A stretch of DNA of 64,000 nt from Ensifer sp. MPMI2T (GCF_004827385.1 NZ_SRXN01000011.1:124001-188000), one strand, 5' to 3'; positions 1 to 9,316 are shown, numbered from the stretch's first letter. Notes: generated from the sequence alone by a model not told the origin. Numbers and translations are program-made.

Positions 1-1452
1 GATATACATCGTCACCAGGATTGCGCCGGTGACGATGATCTGCGTCGCGATGAAGCGGGCAAGGCCGACGTAGCCGGCAAGCGCGATGGCGACAAGCATC
101 GCCCCCATGAGGAGAAGCAAGATCCAGATGACGCGCGGCCAGGGCCGGCCCGGCGCATCGAAGGGCTCGTCGGGCCGCAACATCGGCCGGATCCAGGCCA
201 TCGACATCAGGATAAGGCCGATGATGATCGAGGCAACGAAGCTCTTGGCGACGGTCAGGATGACCGGCGAACCGAGAGACTCGCTGATGCTTCCGGCGAG
301 GTAATCGAGGACGTTGACCACCGCCATGGCGCAGATCGAAATGAACAGCATCCGGGCGCCGCGATCCGAGACGCGCACGAGACGCCAATTCGAGTATTTG
401 GGAGACAGCACCGCCTGGGCGAGGCTGGTGACGAATAGCAGCACCACCGAGACCGCCAGCGTGATCGCCAGGATCGGCGCAATATCCGGCCGCAACACAT
501 TGAAGCTATTGAGGAAAAAGTAGCTCGATGCCGCAAACGCGGTGGCCGAGACTGTCGGGATCACCGTGGACCAGAAGGCGACCGAAAGCTGCCTGAAATA
601 GTTCGGCTCCTCCTCGTCGCCATTGTGCCGGAGGAAGGGCGAAAAGAGACGGCGGCTGCCGGCCAGAAAGATCAGCGCCGCGCAGAGCGAAAGGAAAATC
701 GCGATGAGAAGCTGCACGCGCTTGTAGTTCCAGGCAAAGGTCAGCCAGCTGCCGACGCTGCGCGACAAAGCCTGGGTCTCGCCGATCGTCGTCTTCACCG
801 CCTCGGCGAGCGTCGCCGCCGAGATTTCCGTGTGCTTCAGCAGCGTGTTGGAGAAGAGCGCCCGCCTTGTGGCGGTGATGCCGTTGGCAAGCTTCCTCGC
901 CTCGACCGAGAGGTTCTCCGCGCGACCCGTCAGCGCGTTTATCGCGCCGCGCTCGGCGATCAGGCGCTTCCGTTCTTCCGTCACGATCGGCGCTTCCGGC
1001 GGTTGCCCTTCGCCGGGCGGCTCACCGAGTTCGGTCAGCCTCCCCTTGATCTCTTCAAGCCGCGGCCGCGTCGCGACTGTGGCAGCGAGGATCTGTCCGG
1101 AAAGAGCATCGACCTGCACCTTGAGCTCGGCAAGCAAGGTATCGTCGTCCTTGGCGCCTTCGACGCGCTCGCTGAGCCGCCTCAGCTCGCGGTCGGCGTT
1201 GGCGAGTTGCTCCTCCGCCTGCTGCAGAACCGGTGAGGCGGCCGCCGCACCGTCATCGGGCAGGTCCTCTTGCGTGGGCTCGGTTTGTTGCGCCGGCGGT
1301 GGCGCCGGGGCCGGCTGCGCAGCTTGGGGCGCAGGCTGGGCCGGCTGCGCCGCCGGGGGGGCCTGCTGGGCGCTCGCGGGTCCGCCGGCAAGCGCGATAG
1401 CTCCGGTTAGGACGGCAAGCGTAACGGCGGTCAACTTTCCAACGAAATGCAA
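1..1452 (-). CDS. Mechanosensitive ion channel, MscS family with DUF3772 (3' end outside window)
   Basis: The reverse strand is open from a TTG at 1452 through the left edge, so only the N-terminal part is present. It begins with a signal peptide (MHFVGKLTAV..., cleaved near PASA-QQ), then a Pro/Ala/Gln-rich linker, then a long charged helical periplasmic region typical of DUF3772, then several hydrophobic helices. The pore-forming MscS domain should lie beyond the edge. Such proteins sit in the inner membrane and release osmolytes on hypo-osmotic shock (family knowledge). The TTG is preferred because it gives a good signal peptide and an AAGGG lies about 8 bases upstream; GTG codons at 1494 and 1503 are alternatives. 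Confidence 0.8.
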   Translation of the reverse strand, partial: MHFVGKLTAVTLAVLTGAIALAGGPASAQQAPPAAQPAQPAPQAAQPAPAPPPAQQTEPTQEDLPDDGAAAASPVLQQAEEQLANADRELRRLSERVEGAKDDDTLLAELKVQVDALSGQILAATVATRPRLEEIKGRLTELGEPPGEGQPPEAPIVTEERKRLIAERGAINALTGRAENLSVEARKLANGITATRRALFSNTLLKHTEISAATLAEAVKTTIGETQALSRSVGSWLTFAWNYKRVQLLIAIFLSLCAALIFLAGSRRLFSPFLRHNGDEEEPNYFRQLSVAFWSTVIPTVSATAFAASSYFFLNSFNVLRPDIAPILAITLAVSVVLLFVTSLAQAVLSPKYSNWRLVRVSDRGARMLFISICAMAVVNVLDYLAGSISESLGSPVILTVAKSFVASIIIGLILMSMAWIRPMLRPDEPFDAPGRPWPRVIWILLLLMGAMLVAIALAGYVGLARFIATQIIVTGAILVTMYI

Positions 1453-1521
1453 TTCGATACCCTTCGAAGCCCCGGAATGACGACACGGAATCACGTGGAG
1501 CACTAGATCACGATGATTTCA

Positions 1522-1989
1522 GGTTGAATCAATCGAAAAACCGATAACGTGCCCGACCCGTAGCAGTTCCCGCTCTCAATCAGATCGCGCGAAAGCCCGT
1601 GAAGACCCGCTCTGCATGCGCAACACGGCAAAAAGATGCAGAAAGGAGCGGATCCAAGCGTTTTTTTGCCGAAAGGCGGCGCGCCTGCTGCAAAGTGCGC
1701 GCCCGCGAACCGTCCGCGACTGCACGCGCTGCGGTCGCAACGGCATTAAGGCGGGCGTTGCCATCCTCTTCTTCGCTGACGGACACCAGCGTCCACCCAC
1801 CGCCAGTGAAATCACTGCCGGTCCAGTCAGACTCGCTCCGCGCCTGCCCTCCCGTAACGTAAAGCATCAGGGATGTCCGGTTGCCTCTTTTTTGGGCCGC
1901 CACTGAATCCACTCGCATTAACGCTATGAAATCGAAGTCGAATGCGTATGATGAGGCGTTGGCGTGTTCTGTGTTTCGGGGGAAATGAG
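1522..1989. other. Divergent intergenic region, no gene supported
   Basis: This spacer separates the divergent channel gene and the HlyD/SulP/PPK2 operon, so it should carry both promoters. Short ORFs on both strands have no convincing start, composition or family resemblance. No repeat family found elsewhere in the window occurs here. Confidence 0.5.
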
Positions 1990-2511
1990 ATGACAGAAGC
2001 GTTGCATCCGGCGGCAGTGGATCATCTGCCTGTTTTCATCACCGCGCCGGGACAGACGGACGTCCTGTTCAACGTCATGGTCGTCTTCGTGCTGCTCATG
2101 GTCTTCCTGGTCGGCATCCTCTATCTGCGGCTGCACGCGCTGCCCGAGCACATGGCGCACGGCGCCAGCAAGGCGCAGCTCCAGATCATCGGCGTGCTGG
2201 CGCTGATCGCGCTCTTCACCCATAATCATCTGTTCTGGATCGCCGCGTTGCTGCTTGCGATGGTCGAGTTTCCGGACTTCACCTCCCCGATCAGGTCGAT
2301 GGCCCGCTCGCTCGCCAGGATTGCCCGCCGCGACGCGGGGGCGAGCGAGCTCGCGCCGCGGCCCAGCGGAGAAACGACATTGGAGCCTCCGCCGAACGTG
2401 CCCCCACCGGACTCGCCCCCACCGGATTTGCCAAAGACGGGCCCCCAGCAATGGGTGCCGCTCGAAGTCGCGCAGGCTGAGGACGATGACAAGATCGAGC
2501 GCAGGAGGTGA
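1990..2511 (+). CDS. Small membrane protein, first gene of the HlyD/SulP/PPK2 operon
   Basis: A 173-residue protein with two clear hydrophobic helices (about residues 20-45 and 65-90), the second followed by a basic stretch. The C-terminal tail is rich in Pro and acidic residues (repeated PPPDSPPPD-type motifs). The ATG at 1990 follows GGGGGAAATGAG; an in-frame ATG at 1942 has no ribosome site. The gene ends 3 bases before the HlyD-type gene, so the two are probably co-translated and may form one complex. I do not recognise a named family. By context it could be an inner-membrane partner of the HlyD-like adaptor. Confidence 0.75.
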   Translation: MTEALHPAAVDHLPVFITAPGQTDVLFNVMVVFVLLMVFLVGILYLRLHALPEHMAHGASKAQLQIIGVLALIALFTHNHLFWIAALLLAMVEFPDFTSPIRSMARSLARIARRDAGASELAPRPSGETTLEPPPNVPPPDSPPPDLPKTGPQQWVPLEVAQAEDDDKIERRR

Positions 2512-2514
2512 GCC

Positions 2515-3744
2515 ATGCTGGAATTCCTGATCTGCTCGATGCTCACCATCTTTCCCGACTTTCTCTTCCGCCGTTACGTCCAGGGCAAGCGCATCGGCCG
2601 CGAGATCAATCTCTACTCGATGTGGTTTGAGCTACGCTACGGCATCACCGCCTGCGTGATCCTCACCGTGTCGCTGATAACGATGATCTTCTACTTCCAC
2701 CCGTCGACCACCAACGTCACCGCCGTCTTCCGTACGGTCACCATCCTGCCGGAGTCGAATGGGCGCGTCGCCGAAGTCTTCGTCGGCACCAATGAGAAGG
2801 TCGCAGCCGGCGCGCCGCTTTTCCGCCTCGACAATTCCGAGCAGCAGGCCGCGCTTGAAACCGCACGCCGGCGAGTCGCGGAAATCGAAGCCGAGACAAC
2901 CGTGGCAAAGAGCGAGCTCGCCTCCGCCGACGGCCTGATCGCTCAAGCCGAGGGCGCCTATCTCCAGGCGCTGAACGAACTGCAGACGCAGGTCGACTTG
3001 AACGCGCGCAATCCCAACATTGTTGCGAGGCGCGAAATCGAGCGCCTGCAGGTCGCCGCCGACGGCCGCAAGGGGGCGCTTGCCGCCGCCGTTTCCAACA
3101 AACAGACGCTCGAGACGAAGATCGCCTCACTGCTGCCGGCGCAGAAGGCAAGCGCCGAGGCCGCACTGGCCCAGGCGCAGGTGAATCTGGACAAGACGAC
3201 CGTGCGCGCCGGTGTGGCCGGGACCGTGCAGCAATTCAGCCTTCGAGCCGGTGACATCGTCAATCCGATGATCCGCTCGGCCGGCATCCTCGTGCCGGAC
3301 GATCGCCGCATCGGCCTGATCGCCGGCTTCGGCCAGATCGAGTCGCAGGTGATGAAGGCCGGAATGATCGCCGAGGCGACTTGCATCGGCAAACCCTTTA
3401 CCATCATTCCGATGGTGGTGACCGAGGTCCAGGACGTTATCGCCGCCGGCCAGTTCCGGCCGACGGACCAGCTCGTCGACGTCCAGCAACTGGCACGCCC
3501 CGGCACGCTGACGACCTTTCTGGAGCCGCTCTTCGAGGGCCAGCTAACCGGCATCCCGCCGGGCAGCAGCTGCATCGCCAATGCCTATACCAGCAATCAC
3601 GACGCGCTGAATGAGCCCGGCATCAGCACGGGGCGCTGGCTGTACCTGCATGTCATCGACACAGTCGGGGTAGTGCATGCGGCGATTCTCCGGCTGCAGG
3701 CGCTGCTCCTGCCCGTCCAGACGTTGGTGCTCACGGGCCACTGA
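2515..3744 (+). CDS. HlyD-family membrane-fusion (periplasmic adaptor) protein
   Basis: 409 residues. A single transmembrane helix (about 45-65) is followed by the biotinyl-lipoyl-like start (VTILPESNGRVAEVFVGTNEKV), a coiled-coil hairpin (about 115-215) and the returning half with TTVRAGVAGTVQQFSLRAGD. This layout is typical of adaptors of tripartite exporters. No ABC or RND pump is adjacent; the neighbours are a small membrane protein (3-base gap) and a SulP transporter (16-base gap). Pairing of such adaptors with small DUF-type membrane proteins is common in proteobacteria, but the substrate is unknown. The start is set by the overlap of GGAGGTGAGCC with the preceding gene end. Confidence 0.85.
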   Translation: MLEFLICSMLTIFPDFLFRRYVQGKRIGREINLYSMWFELRYGITACVILTVSLITMIFYFHPSTTNVTAVFRTVTILPESNGRVAEVFVGTNEKVAAGAPLFRLDNSEQQAALETARRRVAEIEAETTVAKSELASADGLIAQAEGAYLQALNELQTQVDLNARNPNIVARREIERLQVAADGRKGALAAAVSNKQTLETKIASLLPAQKASAEAALAQAQVNLDKTTVRAGVAGTVQQFSLRAGDIVNPMIRSAGILVPDDRRIGLIAGFGQIESQVMKAGMIAEATCIGKPFTIIPMVVTEVQDVIAAGQFRPTDQLVDVQQLARPGTLTTFLEPLFEGQLTGIPPGSSCIANAYTSNHDALNEPGISTGRWLYLHVIDTVGVVHAAILRLQALLLPVQTLVLTGH

Positions 3745-3760
3745 TCCGGAGGTGACGGGG

Positions 3761-5461
3761 ATGCAACTCACCCTCCCTCGCCTGCCGCTGCTTGCCAACC
3801 TTGCCGGCTACCAGGCGAGCTGGCTGCGCAACGACGTTTCCGCCGGGCTCGCCATCGCCGCGGTCGGCCTTCCGAGCGCCATCGCCTACCCGGCCATCGC
3901 CGGCCTGCCACCGGAGACCGGCCTCTACGCCAGCATCACGCCGCTCGTCGCCTATGCGCTCTTCGGCCCGTCGCGGCGCCTGATCGTCGGGCCGGACGCA
4001 GCGACCATGACGGTGCTGGCCGCGGTGCTCGCCACGGTCTATGCGGTGCCCGGCGTCACCGCGGATCGGGTCACGGTGGCCGCGCTGCTGGCGCTCGCCG
4101 TCGGCGCCCTGTGCCTGATCGCACGCGCGGTGCGGCTCGGCGTGCTCGCGACCTTTCTGTCGCGCCCGATCCTGATCGGCTTCTTCGCCGGCATATCGCT
4201 TTCGATCCTGATCGGCCAGATCGACCGGGTGACCGGCGTCGACATCGAGGCTGACGGACTGATCGCCCCTGTCCTCGAACTGATCAGCGAGATCGGATCG
4301 ATCCATTGGCCGTCACTGCTGCTTGCCGCCGTATCCTTCGCGCTCCTGCAGGCGGCGCGCATCATGGAATCGCGCATCCCCGGGCCGGTGCTGGTCGTCG
4401 CGCTCGCCGTGTTGCTGTCGGCCCTGTTCGATTTCGAAGGGCACGGCATCAAGGTGGTCGGAGATATCCCGCGCGGCCTGCCATCGCTAATGCTGCCGCC
4501 GGTTTCGGGCTTCCCCTTTCAGGCGCTGCTGCTCGGCGCCGGCGCCATCTTTCTGGTGAGCTTCGGCTCCGGCATCATCGCCGCTCGCAGCTTCGGGGCC
4601 AAGGGCGGCTATCTCGTCGATCCCAACCGTGAACTCGAGGGCTTCGGCGCCGCAAACATCGCCGCCGGGCTCTTCGGGACCTTTCCCGTCACGGCTTCGG
4701 ACTCGCGCACGGCCGTGAACTTCAGCGTCGGTGGCCGGTCGCAGATCGCGAGCATCGTGGCGGCCGCGGCGCTCATGGCCGTTCTCCTGTTTTTAGGCGA
4801 TGTCCTGCGCATCCTGCCGATCCCCACGCTCGGCGCGGTGCTGGTCGCAACCGCGCTCAGCCTGATCGATGTTTCTGCGCTCAAGGAGATCTGGCGTATC
4901 AGCCGCATCGAATTCGTCTTCGCGCTGATCGCGATGTCCGGGCCGATCAGCTTCGGCGTTCTGGAAGGCGTGGTTACGGCAATCGCCGCAACGCTGGTCT
5001 ACGTCTTGCACAAGACCATGTTTCCGCGCGACGCCCTGCTCGGTCGGCTCGCCGGCCACGACGGCTTCTACAAACTCCACCGCAACCCGGCGGCACGGCC
5101 GGTGCCGGGCCTTGCCGTCTTCATGGTCCAGGGCAGCCTGCTGTTCTTCAATACCGACTATGTCCGCGAGCGCCTGCGCGCCGTCATCGAGGCGCTGCCC
5201 GCCGACACCCGTTGGTTTGTCATGGACGCGAGCGCCATCGCCCAAATCGACAGTTCGGCGGCCGCCATGCTCGATGAGGTTCATGACGATCTCGGCAAGC
5301 GCGGCATCGCGCTTGCGATAGCCGAGTTGCATTTCGAAGCGCGTGAAATCCTGGAACGAGCCGGCGTGATCGCGAAGATCGGCCCCGGGATGATCTTCGA
5401 GGATCTCGATGACGCGCTGGACGCCTTCGAAAAAGGCGGTGCGGAAACAGCCGCGCAGTAG
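3761..5461 (+). CDS. SulP-family anion transporter with C-terminal STAS domain
   Basis: 566 residues from the ATG at 3761, which follows GGAGGTGACGGGG; the longer in-frame ORF from 3677 only overlaps the upstream gene. The N-terminal half has the SulP signature (GLPSAIAYPAIAGLPPETG, then LFGPSRRLIVGPDAATMTVL), with about 10-12 membrane helices. A cytoplasmic STAS domain fills roughly residues 440-560, with DASAIAQIDSSAAAMLDEV at the usual phospho-acceptor loop. SulP proteins move sulfate, bicarbonate or other anions across the inner membrane. The position between a HlyD adaptor and a PPK2 kinase does not identify the anion. Confidence 0.9.
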   Translation: MQLTLPRLPLLANLAGYQASWLRNDVSAGLAIAAVGLPSAIAYPAIAGLPPETGLYASITPLVAYALFGPSRRLIVGPDAATMTVLAAVLATVYAVPGVTADRVTVAALLALAVGALCLIARAVRLGVLATFLSRPILIGFFAGISLSILIGQIDRVTGVDIEADGLIAPVLELISEIGSIHWPSLLLAAVSFALLQAARIMESRIPGPVLVVALAVLLSALFDFEGHGIKVVGDIPRGLPSLMLPPVSGFPFQALLLGAGAIFLVSFGSGIIAARSFGAKGGYLVDPNRELEGFGAANIAAGLFGTFPVTASDSRTAVNFSVGGRSQIASIVAAAALMAVLLFLGDVLRILPIPTLGAVLVATALSLIDVSALKEIWRISRIEFVFALIAMSGPISFGVLEGVVTAIAATLVYVLHKTMFPRDALLGRLAGHDGFYKLHRNPAARPVPGLAVFMVQGSLLFFNTDYVRERLRAVIEALPADTRWFVMDASAIAQIDSSAAAMLDEVHDDLGKRGIALAIAELHFEAREILERAGVIAKIGPGMIFEDLDDALDAFEKGGAETAAQ

Positions 5462-5521
5462 AGCCTTTCTCCACTGCGCCGACATCGCAACTAAAAAGAA
5501 GCAGCCAGATGGGAGAGCAGC

Positions 5522-6394
5522 ATGGCCAAGAACGGCAAGAACGGCAAAAAGGATAAGCAAAAGAACAAAAACAAGGACAAGGAAAAGAACAGGAAAGTCG
5601 CCGAGCTGCACGAGACGGCGATGAAGTCGAGCGGCGACTATGCCAAGGAGCTCGCCCGGCTTCAGGTCGAACTTGCCCATCTCCAGGCCTGGGTGAAGAA
5701 GACCGGAGCCCGGATCGTCATCGTGTTCGAGGGCCGTGACGCGGCCGGCAAGGGCGGCGTGATCAAGCGGCTCACGGAGCGCGTCAGCCCGCGCGTCTTC
5801 CGCGTCGTCGCCCTGCCCGCTCCGACAGACCGGGAAAAGACGCAGATCTACATGCAGCGCTACATCCAGCACCTGCCGGCGGCAGGCGAGGTCGTGATCT
5901 TCGACCGCTCCTGGTACAACCGCCCGGGCGTCGAGCGCGTCATGGGCTTCTGCACCGAGGAGAAGGCGCGGCGCTTCCTCGAACTTGCACCGCGGTTCGA
6001 GGCCGCAATGATCGAAAGCGGCGTCGTGCTGCTCAAATATTTCCTTGATGTCAGCGAAGAGGAACAGGAACGGCGCTTCCGCCAGCGCGTCGACGATCCG
6101 ACTCGCCAGTGGAAACTAAGCCCGATGGACGTCGAATCCTATCGCCGCTGGTGGGACTATACCCGCGCCTATGACGAAATGATCCGCATGACCGATACCG
6201 ACTTTGCTCCCTGGTGGATCGTGCCCTCTAACGACAAGAAGCGCGCGCGCATCAACTGCATCTCGCACATCCTGGCCTCGATCCCCTACGAGCGGGTGAA
6301 GTTCCCGGAACCCGAGTTCGGCAAGCGGCAGAAGCGGCCGAACGACTACGTCGACGACACTCATGTCCGCCGGACCGTGCCGGACGTTTTCTGA
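5522..6394 (+). CDS. ppk2: Polyphosphate kinase 2 (PPK2 family)
   Basis: 290 residues. After a Lys/Asn-rich N-terminus (1-25) comes the PPK2 core: Walker A GRDAAGKGG (71-79), Walker B/catalytic FDRSWYNR (127-134) and lid motif RQRVDDPTRQWKLS (about 187-200). PPK2 enzymes transfer phosphate between polyphosphate and nucleoside diphosphates in the cytoplasm, commonly in the NTP-forming direction. The length and single domain fit the short class I type. The gene lies 60 bases after the SulP gene with GGGAGAGCAGC just before the ATG, so it is probably the last gene of the operon. Confidence 0.92.
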   Translation: MAKNGKNGKKDKQKNKNKDKEKNRKVAELHETAMKSSGDYAKELARLQVELAHLQAWVKKTGARIVIVFEGRDAAGKGGVIKRLTERVSPRVFRVVALPAPTDREKTQIYMQRYIQHLPAAGEVVIFDRSWYNRPGVERVMGFCTEEKARRFLELAPRFEAAMIESGVVLLKYFLDVSEEEQERRFRQRVDDPTRQWKLSPMDVESYRRWWDYTRAYDEMIRMTDTDFAPWWIVPSNDKKRARINCISHILASIPYERVKFPEPEFGKRQKRPNDYVDDTHVRRTVPDVF

Positions 6395-6612
6395 ACGGAA
6401 GCGCCTGCTCGCCGCATCGGCGTGCAGGCGCGCCCGCCTGTGGCGCGATTGCGCCCTTTTCGGACGCAAAAAGTCGCCGCAACGCTTTGAATTCCTGCCT
6501 ATTCTCCCTAAATCGGCTCCAACTCAAGGAAATAAGCACAGCGGGAAACGCCGTGCTATTTTGAAGCCGCAGCTTTCCAACCCCTCGGGCGGCGCGGGAA
6601 CAGGCCGCGCCC

Positions 6613-7083
6613 TCAGACCTTGTCCGGCGACCAGTCGAGGAAGAAGCCGACATCGCCCGGAATGCCGCCCGGGAAGTTGATGATCATCGCCTTCAGCTTG
6701 TAGCCCTGCGGCTTGCCGAAGGTCTGATAGCGCTCGTAGAACTCCTTGGCCTTGCCCTGCAGCGTTTGCGGCCAGTCACGATCGGCGCTGTTGATCGCCC
6801 GGCCGCTGTCCGTGCAGAGAGAGGACGGGAAGCTGTAGACCATGGCTTCGAATTTGCCATCCTTGACCGCGTTCTGGACGAGACGGCGAACGACTGCGAT
6901 TTCCTGCTCCGTGACATGTTTTTCGAGGAAATCGGCGGCGAAATCGGCAAGCTTCTGTTCCTGCAGCGCCCGGAGCTTACGCTCCTTTTCCATTTCCGCC
7001 ATCTCCCGCTCCAGCATCTGCATGCGAAGCTGTGCGGCGCTAATGGGTGCTTCGTTTGAAGCGGCGTCTTTGTTTTCCGGCAT
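6613..7083 (-). CDS. Conserved hypothetical protein with coiled-coil N-terminus
   Basis: 156 residues from the ATG at 7083, preceded by GAGGAGGG; a longer in-frame start at 7116 lacks a site. Residues about 15-50 form a charged helix (QMLEREMAEMEKERKLRALQ) likely to be a coiled coil. The remainder is globular, with a FYERYQTFGKPQGYKLKAMI segment and a C-terminal FPGGIPGDVGFFLDWSPDKV. There is no signal peptide or membrane helix. I do not recognise the family. The gene stands alone and is convergent with the PPK2 gene. Confidence 0.75.
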   Translation of the reverse strand: MPENKDAASNEAPISAAQLRMQMLEREMAEMEKERKLRALQEQKLADFAADFLEKHVTEQEIAVVRRLVQNAVKDGKFEAMVYSFPSSLCTDSGRAINSADRDWPQTLQGKAKEFYERYQTFGKPQGYKLKAMIINFPGGIPGDVGFFLDWSPDKV

Positions 7084-7519
7084 GTTGGTGACCCTCCTCA
7101 AGTCAATGGCGAACACTGTCAGGGGTGAACAGCGGAATTTCAGGCTTACGTCGAATAGGCTTTCCAGTTCTTTTGAAGAAAATCAGTTATATAAAAGGCG
7201 ATAATTTCATCATTATCGACGGAAAACTAAAAATAGATGATCGATAGTTCGAATTTTATTTCCGTTACTTCAGCATAGTATTTCGGTACACGACACTCAA
7301 CCAGCCCATGGCGGCACTACGTCTTCCGCATGCGGCTCCGATAGGTGTCTTTCGTCTTACTAAGGCCGCGATAGCCATAAGAAAAGTTTGCATGAATACT
7401 AGCGCCACGTGGGCATCATGACAAGCAGAACGCCGCCCTTGATCTCAGCCCCGCTTGACAATCACGCACCGTCAGGGATACCTTGACTGTCAAGGTAGCC
7501 TTGACATGAGGATGCGACG
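7084..7519. other. AT-richer divergent intergenic region
   Basis: Between two divergent genes. The centre (about 7180-7280) is clearly AT-richer than its surroundings. The right end holds the palindromic operator and a candidate promoter listed separately. No ORF with a start site was found. Confidence 0.5.
7455..7511 (+). promoter_or_regulatory. Promoter with palindromic operator for the zinc-finger/HTH gene
   Basis: A consensus -35 TTGACA (7455-7460) is followed after 18 bases by TACCTT (7479-7484) as a possible -10. Overlapping that -10 is a perfect palindrome, TACCTTGAC-T-GTCAAGGTA (7479-7497). A third CCTTGAC half-site follows at 7499-7505, just upstream of the gene at 7520. The layout suits a repressor covering the promoter. 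The encoded protein has a C-terminal HTH, so autoregulation is a reasonable inference. Confidence 0.6.
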
Positions 7520-7915
7520 ATGAGCGCCAATCCGGAAGTATCGGAACATCGCACCTCGACGGCGGATCTGCCGCAAGCGGAGACCTATTACTGCTCGTTC
7601 TGCCTGCGGCCGAGTGACGAGGTCGAGAAGCTGGTAGCCGGCCACGGCCGCATCTTCATCTGCGATGAGTGTGTTGCGACCTGCAACGACTACATCTTGA
7701 CCGGAACATCCGCGCGGCCGCCCCGCGCGCCGCTGGAGGAAGCCCCGACGGAGCGGCTGCTTTCCCTTTTGAAGCCGATCGAGGACACTGTTGAAGGCAA
7801 GAGCAACCAGCTCCAATCTGTCGTGGAAATGCTCCGGTCGCGGCGGGTCAGCTGGGCCCGTATCGGCCAAGCGCTGGGCATATCGCGGCAAGCGGCCTGG
7901 GAGCGGTTTTCCTAA
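7520..7915 (+). CDS. ClpX-type C4 zinc-finger protein with C-terminal HTH
   Basis: 131 residues. The N-terminal half is a ClpX-like treble-clef zinc finger with Cys25, Cys28, Cys48 and Cys51 ([19 protein letters not shown]...[10 protein letters not shown]). There is no AAA+ domain, so this is not the protease subunit. The last 27 residues ([21 protein letters not shown]) look like a helix-turn-helix. A DNA-binding regulator whose zinc finger mediates dimer or partner contacts is the likely role (inference). The upstream palindrome fits autoregulation. Confidence 0.8.
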   Translation: MSANPEVSEHRTSTADLPQAETYYCSFCLRPSDEVEKLVAGHGRIFICDECVATCNDYILTGTSARPPRAPLEEAPTERLLSLLKPIEDTVEGKSNQLQSVVEMLRSRRVSWARIGQALGISRQAAWERFS

Positions 7916-7940
7916 CCAGGGCAACACCCGCCCGTCCCGC

Positions 7941-8408
7941 TTATGCCGTCGGACTTCCGGCCTGTTTGCGATATTCTTCCAGAAGCCCCTCATAGGCCTC
8001 CATAGGCGGCAGCGTCTCGTAGCTATGGACGGCGGGCGTCGTTGCCCAGGGCAGTTTCTCGTTGGTCCATGTTTCGATGAAGGGCGAAAACCAGCTCGGA
8101 TCGTCGAGCATCGTGGCGCGGACGTTGACGAACCAGTCCATGCCCTCCGGCCGCGTGAACATCCAGCTCATGCAGTGCGGGCAGAAATAGTGCCGGGTCG
8201 CACCGTGCAAGCCGCCGATCACCGGCTCGCCCTTCGTCACGGCAAACCCCTCGCTCGGGATCGCCACACTCAGAGAGAAGGCGCTGGCGGTCATCCGCTG
8301 GCAACCGGTACAATGGCAGGCCATGGTGAGTAGCGGTGGAGCACTGACCTTGAACCGCACCCCGCCGCAGCGGCATCCCCCTTCCCAAGGCAGTTTGCTT
8401 TCGCTCAT
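7941..8408 (-). CDS. GFA-family (CENP-V/GFA) zinc protein
   Basis: 155 residues with the full cysteine pattern of the glutathione-dependent formaldehyde-activating (GFA) fold: GCRCGGVRF (Cys12, Cys14), CHCTGCQ (Cys31, Cys33, Cys36) and FCPHC (Cys76, Cys79). Family members bind two zincs. The original member promotes S-hydroxymethylglutathione formation, but most paralogues have no proven substrate. The start is supported by GGAGGAAACC before the ATG. A shorter family member lies at 46641-46982. Confidence 0.88.
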   Translation of the reverse strand: MSESKLPWEGGCRCGGVRFKVSAPPLLTMACHCTGCQRMTASAFSLSVAIPSEGFAVTKGEPVIGGLHGATRHYFCPHCMSWMFTRPEGMDWFVNVRATMLDDPSWFSPFIETWTNEKLPWATTPAVHSYETLPPMEAYEGLLEEYRKQAGSPTA

Positions 8409-8472
8409 GGTTTCCTCCGTTGATGTCGTTCGGCAGCGCGTGCGCCGCGGCGCCTAAAGATCTTTGTTTTGT

Positions 8473-8521
8473 GCATGTCGTTGCCCCAAAACCGCTGCAC
8501 ACTTTTGGGCGACATGCATTA
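8473..8521. repeat. Dispersed palindromic repeat, family D (copy 1)
   Basis: Inverted arms TGCATGTCGTTG / GACATGCA surround AAAACCGCTGCACACTTTT. The same sequence in opposite orientation recurs at 52756-52803, and a diverged relative at 30524. The TAA stop of the DUF924 gene lies at its edge. Confidence 0.75.
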
Positions 8522-9079
8522 AAACCCCGCGCCCGGCTGCGCCAGATAGGCCTCCTCAGCCGGTGTCGAAACCCGACCGAGGATGACGTTCCGATGCGGA
8601 AAGCGGCCGAATTGCTCGATCACCTGGCGGTGGCGGATGGCATAATCGAGATAATCGGCATCGCCGAGCTCAGTGAAGAGCTTTACCGCCATCGTTTGGT
8701 CGGTCAGGTTTTCCGAATGCTCGAAGGGCATGTAGAAGAAGGCTCGCCATTCCTTCGGCACCGCCAGATCCGCGCTCGCGCCGATGGCGAGCTTCGCCTC
8801 GCGCAGCGCCAGGCAATCGGTGGCATAGGCGAGCGGCGAGCCGCGATACATGTTGCGCGGCAACTGATCGAAGAGAAGGACGGCCGCGAGCCAGTGCTCG
8901 GGCGTCGCGCGCCAGACGTCGTCGAGCCTCCTCGAAAGCGCCAGATGCGAGGCCTGGAAGCGCTGCACGCATTGCCGGTCGAGCTCCGCACTCGGCGTGA
9001 ACCATTCGTCGTAGGAAAGCTCCGTGAACCAGAACTTCAATACCTCTTCCGGCGTGCAGATCGCGATCTCGTCAGTCAT
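8519..9079 (-). CDS. DUF924 family protein
   Basis: 186 residues. The sequence has the DUF924 hallmarks: an N-terminal VLKFWF...WF segment, ALSRRLDDVWRATPEHWLA, LLFDQLPRNMYRGSPLAYATD and FFYMPFEHSENLTDQ, then a C-terminal FGRFPHRNVILGR motif. The family is a cytoplasmic helical fold resembling TPR repeats, with no established biochemical role. No partner gene is adjacent. The stop codon abuts a dispersed repeat. Confidence 0.85.
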   Translation of the reverse strand: MTDEIAICTPEEVLKFWFTELSYDEWFTPSAELDRQCVQRFQASHLALSRRLDDVWRATPEHWLAAVLLFDQLPRNMYRGSPLAYATDCLALREAKLAIGASADLAVPKEWRAFFYMPFEHSENLTDQTMAVKLFTELGDADYLDYAIRHRQVIEQFGRFPHRNVILGRVSTPAEEAYLAQPGAGF

Positions 9080-9255
9080 TCAGCGCCTCTCGTGAACTCC
9101 GGCCATCAGATAGGGGCCGATCATGCGGTTTCCACAGCCGATCGGCAACGGGCGTTCCGATCGAAGGCGAAGAATTGCCGCGGACACAGCGGCTTGCGTA
9201 TGGCCGGCCTCCTTACACTCCGTCATCAAGTCAGTTGAGCCGTGACGCCCCCGCC

Positions 9256-9316
9256 CTTCCTCATTCCTGTGCTCGTCACAGGAATCCAGCCACGGCGCGT
9301 CGGAGCCGTGAATGAC
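9256..9316 (+). repeat. Dispersed palindromic repeat, family A (copy 1), in a 338-base gene-free stretch
   Basis: Core hairpin CCTGTGctcgtCACAGG flanked by CTCATT on the left and AATCCAGCCACGG on the right, ending with GTGAATGACT. About six copies occur in this window, always between genes. The rest of 9080-9417 holds no supported gene. Confidence 0.8.

Noticed and set aside
625-1480. Long plus-strand ORFs opposite the channel gene
   Set aside because: They are shadows of a high-GC minus-strand gene, with Arg/Ser-rich composition and no ribosome sites.
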